Positions 34,089 through 43,817 of a stretch of DNA of 64,000 nucleotides are shown piece by piece. Made by a program: the position numbers and the translations under genes. The DNA lies in NCBI RefSeq assembly GCF_040518285.1, contig NZ_CP155449.1:868001-932000 (forward strand), written 5' to 3'. Numbering within the stretch: the stretch's first letter is position 1; each line of letters begins with the position of its first letter. The notes below the pieces were generated by a model. That model saw nothing but the letters and a program-made list of their open reading frames with translations. It did no database searches and was not told the DNA's origin. Source of the DNA: Knoellia sp. S7-12. GTDB lineage: Bacteria; Actinomycetota; Actinomycetes; Actinomycetales; Dermatophilaceae.

Positions 34089-35624
34089 ATGTCCACCTCG
34101 ACCTCACCGCCAGACACCGACCTCGCGACCCGGGACCTGGGCTCCGCCACCACCGCGACAGGGGAGCCCGACCACCTCGTCGTCGACGAACACACCGAGT
34201 GGACGTCGAAGATCTGGCTCCTCGTCTTCGTCCTCGGCGCCGTCCTGTTCCTCGATGGTCTCGACCTCTCGATGATCGGTGTCGCGCTCCCCGAGATTCG
34301 TCAGGCGCTGGACCTCGAGGCATCCTCGGCGCAGTGGCTGATCTCCGGCTACATCCTCGGCTACGGCGGGTTCCTCCTGCTGGGAGGACGTGCCTCCGAC
34401 CTCCTCGGACGCCGTCGAGCCTTCCTCGCGGCGGCCCTCGTCTTCGGCATCGCCTCGGTCGTGAGTGCGCTCGTGGACGCCCCCACGCTCATCGTTGCCC
34501 TGCGCTTCATCAAGGGCATCTCTGCCGCCTTCACCGTCCCTGCCGGGCTGTCGATCATCACGACGACGTTCGCCGAGGGTGCGGCCCGCAACCGGGCCTT
34601 CTCGATCTACACCGTCTGCGGGGCCAGCGGCTTCTCCCTCGGCCTCGTCGCGGGAGGTCTGCTGACCGAGATCTCGTGGCGCGCAGCGCTCTTCTTCCCC
34701 GGACCGGTCGCCCTCGCGCTATTCCTCCTCGGCTGGAAGGTCATCCCGCGCTCGGCGTCGGAGCCGTTCTCGTTCAAGCGGTTCGACATCGCCGGCGCAC
34801 TCACGTCGACGCTCGCCCTGTTGCTCCTCGTGCTCACCGTGGTGCGCGCACCTGGCGTCGGATGGGCGTCGGCGACCACCATCGCCGGCTTCGTCGGAGC
34901 AGCCATCCTCATGGTCGCGTTCGTCGTCATCGAGCAGCGCCACTCTCACCCGCTCGTGCGCCTGGGCATCCTCCGCTCGGCGGCGCTCGTCCACGCCAAC
35001 CTCGCCGGGCTCGTCATGTTCGGTGGGTATGCCGCCTTCCAGTTCCTCGTGAGCCTCTATCTCCAGGAGCAGCTGGGGTGGTCAGCGATCGGCATGGCCC
35101 TCGGCTTCCTGCCCGCGGGGCTCATCGTCCTGGCGTCGGCGCTGCGGATCGACCGCCTGCTCAACCGCGCCGACACGCGGGTGCTCGTCGCCGTGGGTCT
35201 GGTGTCGTTCGTCCTGGCCTATGCGTGGTTCCTCCTGGCCCGCCCGGACCAGCCCTACGTGCGTTTCCTCCTGCCGACGATGCTCTTGCTCGGCATCGGC
35301 TTCGCGCTGACCTTCCCGGCCGTGAACGCCCAGGCCACGGCCGGCGTCGACGACGACGAACAGGGCCTCGCGTCCGGTCTGCTCAACACCTTCGTCCAGG
35401 TGGGTGGGGCGCTCATGATCGCGGTCGTCACCGCGATCACGGCCACGGCGTCGCAAGGCGCGGTCCCGGACCCGACGCAGCTCCCGCCGGGTGTCGTCCC
35501 GTCCATCACGGTCGTCATCGTGCTCACGTCCATCGGCCTCATCGGCACCCTGATCTTCCTCGGACGCCGCCCCCGCGTGATCGCAGGGGACACGTCGGCG
35601 GTGACCGAGGTGACATCCGGGTGA
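34089..35624 (+). CDS. MFS multidrug exporter, DHA2 (14-helix) type
   Basis: A protein of 511 residues. A polar N-terminus of about 45 residues is followed by about fourteen hydrophobic segments. Motif A-like GGRASDLLGRRRAFLAAALVFG lies between helices 2 and 3, and LDGLDLSMIGVALPEI in helix 1 is typical of the QacA/EmrB group, which exports drugs in exchange for protons. The ATG at 34089 is taken because earlier ATGs fall in the AT-rich operator region. A strong terminator follows, so MarR plus MFS form a self-contained cassette set between tilS and hpt. Confidence 0.88.
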   Translation: MSTSTSPPDTDLATRDLGSATTATGEPDHLVVDEHTEWTSKIWLLVFVLGAVLFLDGLDLSMIGVALPEIRQALDLEASSAQWLISGYILGYGGFLLLGGRASDLLGRRRAFLAAALVFGIASVVSALVDAPTLIVALRFIKGISAAFTVPAGLSIITTTFAEGAARNRAFSIYTVCGASGFSLGLVAGGLLTEISWRAALFFPGPVALALFLLGWKVIPRSASEPFSFKRFDIAGALTSTLALLLLVLTVVRAPGVGWASATTIAGFVGAAILMVAFVVIEQRHSHPLVRLGILRSAALVHANLAGLVMFGGYAAFQFLVSLYLQEQLGWSAIGMALGFLPAGLIVLASALRIDRLLNRADTRVLVAVGLVSFVLAYAWFLLARPDQPYVRFLLPTMLLLGIGFALTFPAVNAQATAGVDDDEQGLASGLLNTFVQVGGALMIAVVTAITATASQGAVPDPTQLPPGVVPSITVVIVLTSIGLIGTLIFLGRRPRVIAGDTSAVTEVTSG

Positions 35625-35637
35625 TCCCCGGGTGTCC

Positions 35638-35680
35638 TCCGGTTGGTCGCGTCCGGTTGACTAGGACGCGACCAACCGGA
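35638..35680 (+). terminator. Strong terminator after the MFS gene
   Basis: A perfect 17-bp stem (35638-35654 and 35664-35680, TCCGGTTGGTCGCGTCC and its complement) encloses a nine-base loop. Confidence 0.85.
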
Positions 35681-35717
35681 TTGACCCAGGAACGACGACA
35701 CAACCAGGAAGTGCACC

Positions 35718-36269
35718 GTGGACGCTGCCCACATGGGGGCCGACCTCGAGCGGGTCCTCATCACCGAGGACGAGATCCAGGCCAAGCTCGCCGATCTCGC
35801 CGAGGAGATCGCGCAGGAGTACGCCGGCAAGGACCTGCTGCTCGTCGGCGTCCTCAAGGGAGCGGTGATGGTCATGGCCGACCTGATGCGCGCCCTGCCC
35901 ATGACGGCGCCCGTCGATTGGATGGCGGTCTCGTCCTACGGCTCGGGCACCAAGAGCTCCGGCGTCGTCCGCATCCTCAAGGACCTCGACGCCGACATCT
36001 CCGGCAAGCACGTCCTCATCGTCGAGGACATCGTCGACTCGGGTCTGACCCTGTCGTGGATCAAGGCCAACCTCGAGTCGCGCCGGCCGGCCTCCGTCGA
36101 GATCGTCACCCTGCTGCGCAAGCCCGAGGCCGCCAAGGTCGAGGTCGACGTCAGGTGGGTCGGGTTCGACATCCCCAACGAGTTCGTCGTCGGCTACGGC
36201 CTCGACTACGCCGAGCAGTACCGCGGCCTGCGCCAGGTCGGCACGCTCGCCCCCCACGTCTACAGCTGA
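35718..36269 (+). CDS. hpt: Hypoxanthine phosphoribosyltransferase
   Basis: A protein of 183 residues for purine salvage, converting hypoxanthine or guanine plus PRPP to the nucleotide. The PRPP-binding loop is VLIVEDIVDSGLTL, the early flexible loop is SSYGSGTKSSG, and the end has the purine-contact region KVEVDVRWVGFDIPNEFVVGYGLDYAEQYR. The GTG start at 35718 has AGGAAG upstream. In actinobacteria hpt usually follows tilS and precedes ftsH; here both links are interrupted. Confidence 0.95.
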   Translation: MDAAHMGADLERVLITEDEIQAKLADLAEEIAQEYAGKDLLLVGVLKGAVMVMADLMRALPMTAPVDWMAVSSYGSGTKSSGVVRILKDLDADISGKHVLIVEDIVDSGLTLSWIKANLESRRPASVEIVTLLRKPEAAKVEVDVRWVGFDIPNEFVVGYGLDYAEQYRGLRQVGTLAPHVYS

Positions 36270-36289
36270 CCGCAGACCGGAGCCTTGCG

Positions 36290-37006
36290 ATGGCCGCGGA
36301 TCTCGTCGTCCCACTCGCCCCTAGTGTGTGGCGCATCCGGCTGTTGCGCGACTTCATCAATGGGTTCATCTTCCGTGACGACGACGGTCAGGTGACGCTC
36401 GTCGACATGGGACTCAAGACACACGGCCCCAAGGTCATCGGGGCGCTGTCAGCCATCGGCTCGGGGCCGAGTGACGTCACCCGCCTCCTGCTCACCCACG
36501 CGCACCCCGACCACGCGGGCGGTGCTGCCCATGTGTCTCGCGAGACAGGCAAGCCGTTCGGCATCCACGAGGGCGACGCCGACTTCGCCCGCAGCGGCCA
36601 GTCGCCGCCACGGGACGGCACCCTGCGGATCGGCGCCCTGGCCAACCGGCTCATGGGCGGGCGGCAGGCGTTCGAGCCGATCGAGGTCGGCGAGACCTTC
36701 GTCGACGGACAGGTCGTCCCCGTCGCTGGCGGCCTCGAAGTGGTCCACACGCCCGGGCACTCACCGGGGCACGCGGCATACCTCCACCGCGACAGCGGCG
36801 TCCTCATCACCGGTGATTCGATCTTCAACGTGCGTGGCCTGCGCTGGCCGATCAAGGCGTTCTGCACCAACTTCGTCATGACGATGCAGACGGCGGAGCG
36901 ACTGACGACACTCGACTACTCGACCGCTGCCTTCACCCACGGCGCTGAGTTGCGCGACAACCCGCGAGCCGCGATCGGTGCGTTCCTCGCCCGCAACCGG
37001 AACTGA
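36290..37006 (+). CDS. MBL-fold metallo-hydrolase
   Basis: A protein of 238 residues. The zinc motif is LLTHAHPDHAGG (HxHxDH), with later His in VHTPGHSPGHAAY and the bridging Asp in LITGDSIFNVRG, so all metal ligands are present. The family includes glyoxalase II-like and lactonase enzymes, and this one cannot be assigned further. GGAG lies seven bases before the ATG at 36290. It starts 20 bases after hpt, which suggests cotranscription. Confidence 0.88.
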   Translation: MAADLVVPLAPSVWRIRLLRDFINGFIFRDDDGQVTLVDMGLKTHGPKVIGALSAIGSGPSDVTRLLLTHAHPDHAGGAAHVSRETGKPFGIHEGDADFARSGQSPPRDGTLRIGALANRLMGGRQAFEPIEVGETFVDGQVVPVAGGLEVVHTPGHSPGHAAYLHRDSGVLITGDSIFNVRGLRWPIKAFCTNFVMTMQTAERLTTLDYSTAAFTHGAELRDNPRAAIGAFLARNRN

Positions 37007-37144
37007 GGGCCAAGCGCTCGCGGAACACGCGGCATACGCCGGTCGTTGTCCCGATCGGACGCGCCCCGTGGAGCCAGCTCTCTGACGGGTAGCGTGTGCA
37101 CCCAGATCTGTGCCGCCCGAGCGCGCACGGAGATTTCGCCGATC

Positions 37145-37170
37145 AGGAGGACGTGGGGCCACTGGCCCCA
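37145..37170 (+). promoter_or_regulatory. SD sequence and hairpin in the ftsH leader
   Basis: A strong AGGAGG (37145-37150) is 29 bases from the probable ATG at 37180. Between them a perfect hairpin, TGGGGCC-ACT-GGCCCCA (37154-37170), would bring the two to a normal distance. An in-frame GTG at 37153 is only two bases from the SD sequence. Confidence 0.5.
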
Positions 37171-37179
37171 TTCACATTC

Positions 37180-39303
37180 ATGGATGCCAAGCGCGTGTTC
37201 AAGACCCCGTTGTTCTGGGTCCTTGCCGTCATCGCCATCACCGTGGTGATGTTCTCGCTCGGGGGTGACGACGGCTACGCGACGATCGACACCGCGAAGG
37301 CCGAGAAGCTCATCACCGACAAGAAGGTCGACAAGGCCGAGTTGACGAGTGACAACGTCCTCAAGCTCGACCTCAAGAAGGACGCGGCCTACACCGACAA
37401 GGGCGCCAACATCGCGGACGCCGACAAGGTTCAGGCCGAGTTCGTCGAGGCCCGCGCCGAGTCCCTGGTCGAGCTGGTCAACGCCAACGAGCCCACCAAC
37501 GGCTACAACGACAAGCGCGAGACCCAGAACCCGTTCTTCACGCTCCTCATCAGCATCTTCCCGATCCTGCTGCTCGTCGGCCTCTTCTGGTTCATCATGA
37601 GCCAGTCCCAGGGCGGTGGCTCCCGGGTCATGCAGTTCGGCAAGTCCAAGGCCAAGCTCGCCACCAAGGACACGCCCAAGGTCACCTTTGACGATGTCGC
37701 CGGCGCTGACGAGGCCGTGCAGGAGCTCTACGAGATCAAGGAGTTCCTCTCCGACCCGGCCAAGTTCCTCGCCGTCGGAGCCAAGATCCCCAAGGGTGTC
37801 CTCCTCTATGGCCCTCCCGGAACCGGCAAGACCCTCCTCGCGCGCGCCGTTGCCGGCGAGGCCGGGGTGCCGTTCTACTCGATCTCCGGCTCGGACTTCG
37901 TCGAGATGTTCGTCGGTGTCGGTGCCTCGCGTGTCCGCGACCTCTTCGAGCAGGCCAAGGCCAACGCGCCCGCCATCGTCTTCGTCGACGAGATCGACGC
38001 CGTCGGTCGCCACCGCGGCGCCGGCATGGGTGGCGGTCACGACGAGCGCGAGCAGACGCTCAACCAGCTGCTCGTCGAGATGGACGGCTTCGACGTCAAG
38101 ACCAACGTCATCCTGATCGCGGCGACCAACCGCCCCGACATCCTCGACCCCGCGCTCCTGCGCCCGGGCCGCTTCGACCGTCAGATCGCCGTCGAGGCCC
38201 CCGACATGCTCGGCCGCCACCGCATCCTCGAGGTCCACTCGCAGGGCAAGCCGATGGCACCCGGTGTCGACCTGCTCGCTGTCGCGCGACGCACGCCCGG
38301 CTTCACCGGTGCCGACCTCGCCAACGTCCTCAACGAGGCCGCGCTCCTCACGGCTCGCACGGACAAGAAGCTGATCGACGACTTCACGCTCGACGAGGCC
38401 ATTGACCGTGTCATCGCCGGTCCGCAGAAGAAGACGCGGATCATGTCGGCCAAGGAACGCAAGATCACGGCCTACCACGAGGGTGGTCACGCGCTCGTCG
38501 CGTCGGCCATGAACAACACCGACCCGGTCACCAAGGTGACGATCCTGCCTCGCGGTCGGGCCCTCGGCTACACGATGGTCATGCCGCTCGACGACAAGTA
38601 CTCCACGTCGCGCAACGAGATCCTCGACCAGCTCGCCTTCGCCCTCGGTGGACGCGTCGCGGAGGAGATCATCTTCCACGACCCGACGACCGGGGCCGCA
38701 AACGACATCGAGAAGGCCACGGCAATGGCCCGCAAGATGGTCACCGAATACGGCATGAGCGAGCGCGTCGGTGCGATCAAGCTCGGGCAGAGCCAGGGTG
38801 AGGTCTTCCTCGGCCGCGACCTGGGTCACCAGCGCGACTACTCCGAGAAGATCGCCGGCATCGTCGACGAGGAGGTGCGTGCCCTCATCGAGGCCGCGCA
38901 CGACGAGGCCTGGCACGTCATCAATGCCAACCGCGATGTCCTCGACCGGCTCGTCCTCGAGCTGCTCGAGCGCGAGACCCTCAACCAGAAGGACCTCGCG
39001 ATCATCTTCGAGGACATCGTCAAGCGCCCATTGCGCCCGACGTGGCTCTCGAGCGAGCACCGCGGGATCTCCCACCAGCCTCCGGTCATGACACCGGCCG
39101 AGCAGGCAGCCCTCAACGGCCACGACCCTTCCGGTGCGCCGGCCGGGGCCCACGCCAACGAGGGTGACCCGGCGACGGTCGCGGCGATCGACAAGGCCGC
39201 CACGGACGGCGCGCACCCGGCTGCGGCTGTGGGCGAGGAGCACCCGACGACGCAGGTGATCGAGGTTCCCGAGGACCAGCGTGTCGACCCCAACGCCCAC
39301 TGA
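37180..39303 (+). CDS. ftsH: ATP-dependent zinc metalloprotease FtsH
   Basis: A protein of 707 residues in the cytoplasmic membrane that degrades misfolded membrane proteins and short-lived regulators. Two transmembrane helices (about 11-27 and 125-142) enclose an exported domain. The AAA+ part has GPPGTGKT at about 211-218, Walker B IVFVDEID and the arginine-finger stretch [18 protein letters not shown]. The zinc site is HEGGH at about 433-437. The start [10 protein letters not shown] matches family N-termini, but an upstream GTG at 37153 is possible. The tail of about 90 residues is acidic and Ala/Pro-rich. It overlaps folE by 23 bases. Confidence 0.96.
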   Translation: MDAKRVFKTPLFWVLAVIAITVVMFSLGGDDGYATIDTAKAEKLITDKKVDKAELTSDNVLKLDLKKDAAYTDKGANIADADKVQAEFVEARAESLVELVNANEPTNGYNDKRETQNPFFTLLISIFPILLLVGLFWFIMSQSQGGGSRVMQFGKSKAKLATKDTPKVTFDDVAGADEAVQELYEIKEFLSDPAKFLAVGAKIPKGVLLYGPPGTGKTLLARAVAGEAGVPFYSISGSDFVEMFVGVGASRVRDLFEQAKANAPAIVFVDEIDAVGRHRGAGMGGGHDEREQTLNQLLVEMDGFDVKTNVILIAATNRPDILDPALLRPGRFDRQIAVEAPDMLGRHRILEVHSQGKPMAPGVDLLAVARRTPGFTGADLANVLNEAALLTARTDKKLIDDFTLDEAIDRVIAGPQKKTRIMSAKERKITAYHEGGHALVASAMNNTDPVTKVTILPRGRALGYTMVMPLDDKYSTSRNEILDQLAFALGGRVAEEIIFHDPTTGAANDIEKATAMARKMVTEYGMSERVGAIKLGQSQGEVFLGRDLGHQRDYSEKIAGIVDEEVRALIEAAHDEAWHVINANRDVLDRLVLELLERETLNQKDLAIIFEDIVKRPLRPTWLSSEHRGISHQPPVMTPAEQAALNGHDPSGAPAGAHANEGDPATVAAIDKAATDGAHPAAAVGEEHPTTQVIEVPEDQRVDPNAH

Positions 39304-39910
39304 GCCGGGGTCGGCTTCGGCCGACAGTGTGACACCGCCTCAGGTCGACCACGAGCGTGCGCGCGCTGCTGTGCGCGAACTGCTCTTCGCGATCGGGGAG
39401 GACCCCGATCGCGAAGGTCTGCGCGACACTCCGGACCGCGTTGCGCGTGCCGCAACGCAGTTGTATGCCGGCCTGTCCCAGGACCCGGGCGACGTCCTGT
39501 CCGCGCGCTTCTCGATCGACCACGAAGAGCTCATCATCGTGCGCGACATCGAGATCTTCTCGACCTGTGAGCACCACCTCCTGCCGTTCCACGGCGTCGC
39601 CCACGTCGGCTACATCCCGGCGACGGACGGCACGGTGACAGGCCTGTCGAAGCTGGCACGGCTCGTCGACGTCTTCGCTCGCCGGCCTCAGGTCCAGGAG
39701 CGCATCACCACCCAGGTGGCCGACGCCCTCGTCGAGCAGCTGGGGGTGCAGGGCGTCATCGTCGTCATCGAGGCCGAGCACCTCTGCATGTCGATGCGCG
39801 GCGTGCACAAGCCCGGCTCCCGCACCATCACGTCGGCCGTGCGCGGCCAGTTGCGCGACCCCGCCACCCGGGCAGAGGCGATGTCGCTCCTGCTCGGCGG
39901 CAAGCGGTGA
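39281..39910 (+). CDS. folE: GTP cyclohydrolase I
   Basis: A protein of 209 residues, first enzyme of folate synthesis, converting GTP to dihydroneopterin triphosphate. The zinc ligands are Cys and His in [12 protein letters not shown] and Cys in [24 protein letters not shown] and [10 protein letters not shown] are also typical. The GTG at 39281 lies inside the end of ftsH, with GAGG upstream, so translation is coupled. It is followed by folP and folB-folK with four-base overlaps. Confidence 0.95.
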   Translation: MSTPTPTEPGSASADSVTPPQVDHERARAAVRELLFAIGEDPDREGLRDTPDRVARAATQLYAGLSQDPGDVLSARFSIDHEELIIVRDIEIFSTCEHHLLPFHGVAHVGYIPATDGTVTGLSKLARLVDVFARRPQVQERITTQVADALVEQLGVQGVIVVIEAEHLCMSMRGVHKPGSRTITSAVRGQLRDPATRAEAMSLLLGGKR

Positions 39911-40776
39911 GCGGTGAGCGGCACGCGGTGATCTCGCTCGTTGCCGGTCCGCGGCCCCTGGTCATGGGGGTCGTCAACGTCACCCCCGACTCGTTCAGCG
40001 ACGGTGGCGCGTGGTTCGAGCCCGACGCCGCGATCGCGCATGGGCGTGAGCTCGTCGCCGCCGGTGCCGACCTCATCGACGTCGGCGGTGAGTCGACCCG
40101 CCCGGGTGCGGTGCGGCCACCGGTCGAAGAGGAGCTGCGCCGGGTCGTTCCCGTGGTGCAGGCTCTCGCCGCCGAGGGTGCGGTCATCTCCATCGACACG
40201 ATGCGGGCCTCCGTTGCCTCAGCAGCACTCGACGCCGGAGCCGCGCTCGTCAACGACGTCAGTGGGGGACTCGCGGACGGTGAGATGGCAGCGCTCGTCG
40301 CGCAGGCCGGCGTACCCTTCATCGCCATGCACTGGCGTGGGCACAGCACCGACATGCAGTCGCGCGCGGTCTATGACGACGTCGTCGCAGACGTGTGCAC
40401 TGAGTTGCGCGCCCGCGTGGAAGCATTGCAGGACAGCGGAATCCATCCTGAGAACATCATCCTTGACCCCGGGTTCGGGTTCGCCAAGAACGCCGAGCAC
40501 AACTGGGCCCTGCTGCGTCGGCTCGATGAACTCGTCGCACTCGGGCACCCGCTCCTCGTTGGCACGTCACGCAAGACGTTCCTCGGGCGGCTCGGTCGCC
40601 CCGAAGGCGCCGAGCCGAGCCCAGCCACCGAACGTGACCTCACCACCGCTGTGACGTCGTTCCACGCAGCGCGCCACGGTGCCTGGGCGGTGCGCGTCCA
40701 CGACGTCGCCGCGACCGTGCAAGCCCTCGACGTCGCCGACGCCCTGAAGAGTCCCGATGGCAAGGTGGGCTCATGA
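39907..40776 (+). CDS. folP: Dihydropteroate synthase
   Basis: A protein of 289 residues that joins p-aminobenzoate to the pterin; the target of sulfonamides. Signatures are [27 protein letters not shown], and [19 protein letters not shown] with the substrate-binding lysine later in GTSRKTFLG. The TIM barrel appears complete. The GTG start overlaps the folE stop, and the 3' end overlaps the next gene as ATGA. Confidence 0.95.
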   Translation: MSGERHAVISLVAGPRPLVMGVVNVTPDSFSDGGAWFEPDAAIAHGRELVAAGADLIDVGGESTRPGAVRPPVEEELRRVVPVVQALAAEGAVISIDTMRASVASAALDAGAALVNDVSGGLADGEMAALVAQAGVPFIAMHWRGHSTDMQSRAVYDDVVADVCTELRARVEALQDSGIHPENIILDPGFGFAKNAEHNWALLRRLDELVALGHPLLVGTSRKTFLGRLGRPEGAEPSPATERDLTTAVTSFHAARHGAWAVRVHDVAATVQALDVADALKSPDGKVGS

Positions 40777-41657
40777 GCGATCGCATTTCCCTCAAGGGCA
40801 TCTCCGCCAAGGGCTTTCACGGTGTCCTCGACTTCGAGAAGCGCGACGGCCAGACGTTCGTCGTCGATGTCGAGATGGAGGTGGACCTCGCGCCAGCAGG
40901 CACGAGCGACGACCTCGGGGACACCGTCAACTACGCCGAGGTTGCCGGGGACATCGTCGATCTCGTTGCCGGGGAGTCCCTCGACCTCATCGAGGCGCTC
41001 GCCGATCGCATCGCCGCCAAGGTCCTCACACGCCCGCTCGTCGAAGCGGTCATCGTCACGGTGCACAAGCCGCAGGCGCCCGTCGGTCATCCCTTCACCG
41101 ACGTCGCCGTCTCCGTTGAGCGGCTGCGCGAGACACCGGTCGTCATCGCGATCGGGTCCAACATGGGCGAGTCGGTCGACACCATCCAGAACGCTGTTGG
41201 CTCCCTCTGGCTCGCGCTCGAACTCAAGGGCGCGTCTCGGGTCTACGAGACCGCGCCGGTGGGTGGACCGGCCCAGGCGACCTATCTCAATGCCGTGGTC
41301 ATCGGAACGACGTCCATGTCCCCCCAGCGCCTGTTGCGCACGATGCAGGACATCGAGCAGGACAACGGCCGGGTCCGCAAGGAACGGTGGGGACCGCGCA
41401 CTCTCGATCTCGATCTGATCCAGTACGGCGACCCCGTCTTTGACACCGATGTCCGGCTCGCGACCGAAGCGCTGACGCTGCCGCACCCACGCGCCCACGA
41501 GCGCGGGTTCGTGCTCGTCCCCTGGGCCGATGCCGACTCCGAAGCGACGTTGCGCGTGGACGGTGAGGTGCGTCGAGTCGCAGAACTTGTCGCCGAGGTC
41601 GGCACCGGCGGCGTCACGCTCGGACCCGACGTCGATCTGTTGGAGGACGGATGGTGA
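40773..41657 (+). CDS. folB-folK: Fused dihydroneopterin aldolase and HPPK
   Basis: A protein of 294 residues with two enzymes in one chain. Residues 1-118 are the aldolase: GISAKGFHGVLDFEKRDGQ, VNYAEVAGDI and VTVHKPQAP with its catalytic lysine. Residues 126-290 are the 6-hydroxymethyl-dihydropterin pyrophosphokinase: IAIGSNMGES, then RVRKERWGPRTLDLDLI, the usual ATP and metal site. They catalyse consecutive steps just before folP acts. This fusion is known in some actinobacteria, where separate genes are otherwise common. Confidence 0.93.
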   Translation: MSDRISLKGISAKGFHGVLDFEKRDGQTFVVDVEMEVDLAPAGTSDDLGDTVNYAEVAGDIVDLVAGESLDLIEALADRIAAKVLTRPLVEAVIVTVHKPQAPVGHPFTDVAVSVERLRETPVVIAIGSNMGESVDTIQNAVGSLWLALELKGASRVYETAPVGGPAQATYLNAVVIGTTSMSPQRLLRTMQDIEQDNGRVRKERWGPRTLDLDLIQYGDPVFDTDVRLATEALTLPHPRAHERGFVLVPWADADSEATLRVDGEVRRVAELVAEVGTGGVTLGPDVDLLEDGW

Positions 41658-42109
41658 CCGGACACGGTGTTCGTGCTCGGGTCGCGGTCCTGGTCTCGCT
41701 GGTCGTGGGTCTGGTCTCGTGGCTGGTCTGGCACCTGGTCACCAGTGACGGCTCGCTCGTGCCTCGTCCGTCGTGGCTCGCGGCGATCCTGCTCGCCGGG
41801 ATGGCTGCGTTCGTCGCCGGCTTCGCCTGGCCAGTGCGGTCCTATCTCTTGAGCCGATCCACCCGGCGCCTGGATCCGCTGCGCGCTGCGCGCGTCGTCG
41901 TGCTCGCCCAGGCGGCCACGCTCACCGGGGCTGCTGCCGCTGGTTGGTATGCCGGGCAGTTGGCCGTCGTCGCCGGTGGCCTTGCGCTCGTGGCCAACGA
42001 GGACCGCCTCTGGCGACTGGCGATCCTCGTGGGGGCCGGCGTCGTGCTGTCCATCGCCGGACTCGTCGCTCAGCACTGGTGCCGCGTCGATCCGCCTTCT
42101 GAGGACTGA
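41651..42109 (+). CDS. DUF3180 membrane protein
   Basis: A protein of 152 residues with four predicted transmembrane helices and the short conserved stretch LDPLRAARVVVLAQAATLTGA, which is characteristic of the DUF3180 family. That family is regularly found at the end of the actinobacterial fol operon. It overlaps folK by seven bases. Its function is not known. The convergent sortase gene ends nine bases away with no terminator visible between them. Confidence 0.85.
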   Translation: MVTGHGVRARVAVLVSLVVGLVSWLVWHLVTSDGSLVPRPSWLAAILLAGMAAFVAGFAWPVRSYLLSRSTRRLDPLRAARVVVLAQAATLTGAAAAGWYAGQLAVVAGGLALVANEDRLWRLAILVGAGVVLSIAGLVAQHWCRVDPPSED

Positions 42110-42118
42110 CCTGCAGGC

Positions 42119-42880
42119 TCAGGCGAGCGAGGCCCAGACGACCCAGTTGCCCTTGTAGTGGCCGCCCTGCACGGGCGTGGTGGGGTCACAGGTGATGAGC
42201 CGCAGGAGGGGCTTGGGGTTGGACGCGTCCCAGATGGAGTCGTCCTTGGGGACGGCCTTCTTGGAGAGCGCCTGGGACTTGGTGGCGGTGAAGCTCACGG
42301 TCTGCCCGGACGTGTAGACGACGGTGATCTTGTCGCCGCTGCGGACCTTGGTGAGGTGGCCGAAGGTGTCGAGCTCGATCTCGTGGGAGCGGCGGTTGAT
42401 GTGTCCGGCGAGGATCGAGGCGCCAGGCCAGCCGGGCCTGGCCCAGCCCTTCTCGGCATACCAACCGGCGACCCCGAACGGTGGTGCGAGCACTCCCTTG
42501 GCGTCGAGGCGGCTCGGGACGAGGTCGGCGTCGACGAGGGTCCTGCCGGTGGTGCTGACGACGACCACGCGCTTGGGGTCACCCTTGGGCTTCACGGTTG
42601 ACGGGCCGAAGGTGGGCGCCTTGACTGTGGGCTTGGCCTGGGGGGTGGGGGTCGCGGTGGCCGTGGACGCGCTCGGACGCGGACTGGGCGAAACTGTTGG
42701 GCTGGGCTGGGGCGTCGGCGTGGGCACAGACGTGGACGTGGGCGCCAGGGCCCGGCCCTCGCGGGACTCCGAGGAGTCACCGCGAATGGCCAGGCCCCAG
42801 ACGAGAAGTGCGACAGCAGCAGCGACGGGGACCGCCGCAGCAACCGCGATCAGTCGCCGACGGTCAGTGGCGAGCGGCAT
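42119..42880 (-). CDS. Class F sortase
   Basis: A protein of 253 residues anchored by one N-terminal helix (about 9-31), followed by a Pro/Ser/Thr-rich linker to about residue 100. The sortase barrel has the catalytic His in ASILAGHINRR, Cys in LRLITCDP and the expected Arg-like or basic region afterwards (GGHYKGNWVVWA). Class F enzymes of actinobacteria attach surface proteins but recognise poorly defined motifs. The gene overlaps the stop of the upstream secreted protein by 17 bases, so the two are translated together. Confidence 0.82.
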   Translation of the reverse strand: MPLATDRRRLIAVAAAVPVAAAVALLVWGLAIRGDSSESREGRALAPTSTSVPTPTPQPSPTVSPSPRPSASTATATPTPQAKPTVKAPTFGPSTVKPKGDPKRVVVVSTTGRTLVDADLVPSRLDAKGVLAPPFGVAGWYAEKGWARPGWPGASILAGHINRRSHEIELDTFGHLTKVRSGDKITVVYTSGQTVSFTATKSQALSKKAVPKDDSIWDASNPKPLLRLITCDPTTPVQGGHYKGNWVVWASLA

Positions 42881-43736
42881 TGCGTCGGGTGAGCGTCAGG
42901 CCGCCCACGAGGATGAATGAGCCAGCACCGGCCGCGGCGAACGGCAGCCAGGACGGGGACGTCGGCTGCGCGACGTCGGTCTGGACGACGTCCGGACGAA
43001 CCGGGCCGGACGGGGTCGGAGTGGGCGTCCCCGTGGGCGGTGCGGCCTTCGCGGTGACCTGGTCGATGGTGAGGTCCTGGTCGTCGTCGGCAACGCACTC
43101 CAGGGCGGCGAAGGTGCCCGTCTCGTCGTCACCGGTCGCGAAGAACACCCCGAGGTCACCTGCAACGTAGGTGTAGGTGCCCGCCCCGTTGATGCGGATG
43201 GAGTCGGCGACGCCGTCCTCGGTCGTGAGGGTGAAGCCGCCCGAGGCGGGAACACTCAGCTTCTCGAAGAAGAACTCCGTCTCGCGGTCGGCTTCGGTCT
43301 CCTCGATCCCGGCCAGCATGCCGGCGCCGGCAATGCCGTCGGTGATGCCGAGCGTGCGCAGCTCGGAGGCGACGTCGTCGCCGAAGGTCAGCGTGGCGGC
43401 GACCGGCTCCAGCTCGACACGCGAACCCACTGCGGCGGTGGCGCCGTCCTCGATCGCGGAGTCGAAGCTGGCCGTGGCGTTGAGGCCCTCGATCTCGACG
43501 AACTCGGGGATGTCCTCTGCGGCCTCGGCCGCGTCGACCTCGCCCTCCTCGACGGACTTGAGCATCTCGCGCTCGTCGGAGCTGAGGTCCTCGAGGTCGA
43601 TGTCGGTCGGCAGGCTGAAGAGCGTGCACGTGTAGGCGATGTCGTCGCTGGCGGCCTGCGCCGACGGAGCGAGGGTGAGGGCAGCGGTGGCGGCAAGCGC
43701 TGTGAAACAGACTCGACGCAGGGCAGCAGAGGTCAT
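42864..43736 (-). CDS. Exported protein with a C-terminal sorting-like signal
   Basis: A protein of 290 residues. A Sec signal peptide ends near APSAQA (about 28). The mature part begins with AYTCTLFSLPTDIDL and has a beta-rich pattern resembling the DUF6801 group. A Pro/Thr/Val linker (about 225-260) leads to a hydrophobic helix and the charged end TRRNAARH. That is the layout of a sortase substrate, but no LPxTG is present; the nearest motif before the helix is PTSPSWLP. The sortase gene overlaps its 3' end. It may be the main substrate of that enzyme, but this is not shown. Confidence 0.72.
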   Translation of the reverse strand: MTSAALRRVCFTALAATAALTLAPSAQAASDDIAYTCTLFSLPTDIDLEDLSSDEREMLKSVEEGEVDAAEAAEDIPEFVEIEGLNATASFDSAIEDGATAAVGSRVELEPVAATLTFGDDVASELRTLGITDGIAGAGMLAGIEETEADRETEFFFEKLSVPASGGFTLTTEDGVADSIRINGAGTYTYVAGDLGVFFATGDDETGTFAALECVADDDQDLTIDQVTAKAAPPTGTPTPTPSGPVRPDVVQTDVAQPTSPSWLPFAAAGAGSFILVGGLTLTRRNAARH

Positions 43737-43817
43737 GGGAGTCTTTCGGGAGAGATCAGCAAGGTCTCGCGCAACATAGCGGTCGCGGGCTCAGCACGTC
43801 CCGCAAATGGTCAACAC

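Noticed and set aside
34082..37006. A 974-codon open frame across the MFS, hpt and MBL genes
   Set aside because: Only its last 238 codons match a protein family (the MBL hydrolase, from 36290). The rest is an arginine/proline-rich shadow of genes in other frames.
36916..39300. A 794-codon minus-strand frame opposite ftsH
   Set aside because: High-GC shadow of the well-supported ftsH gene; composition is Val/Asp/Gly/Leu low-complexity with no domain.
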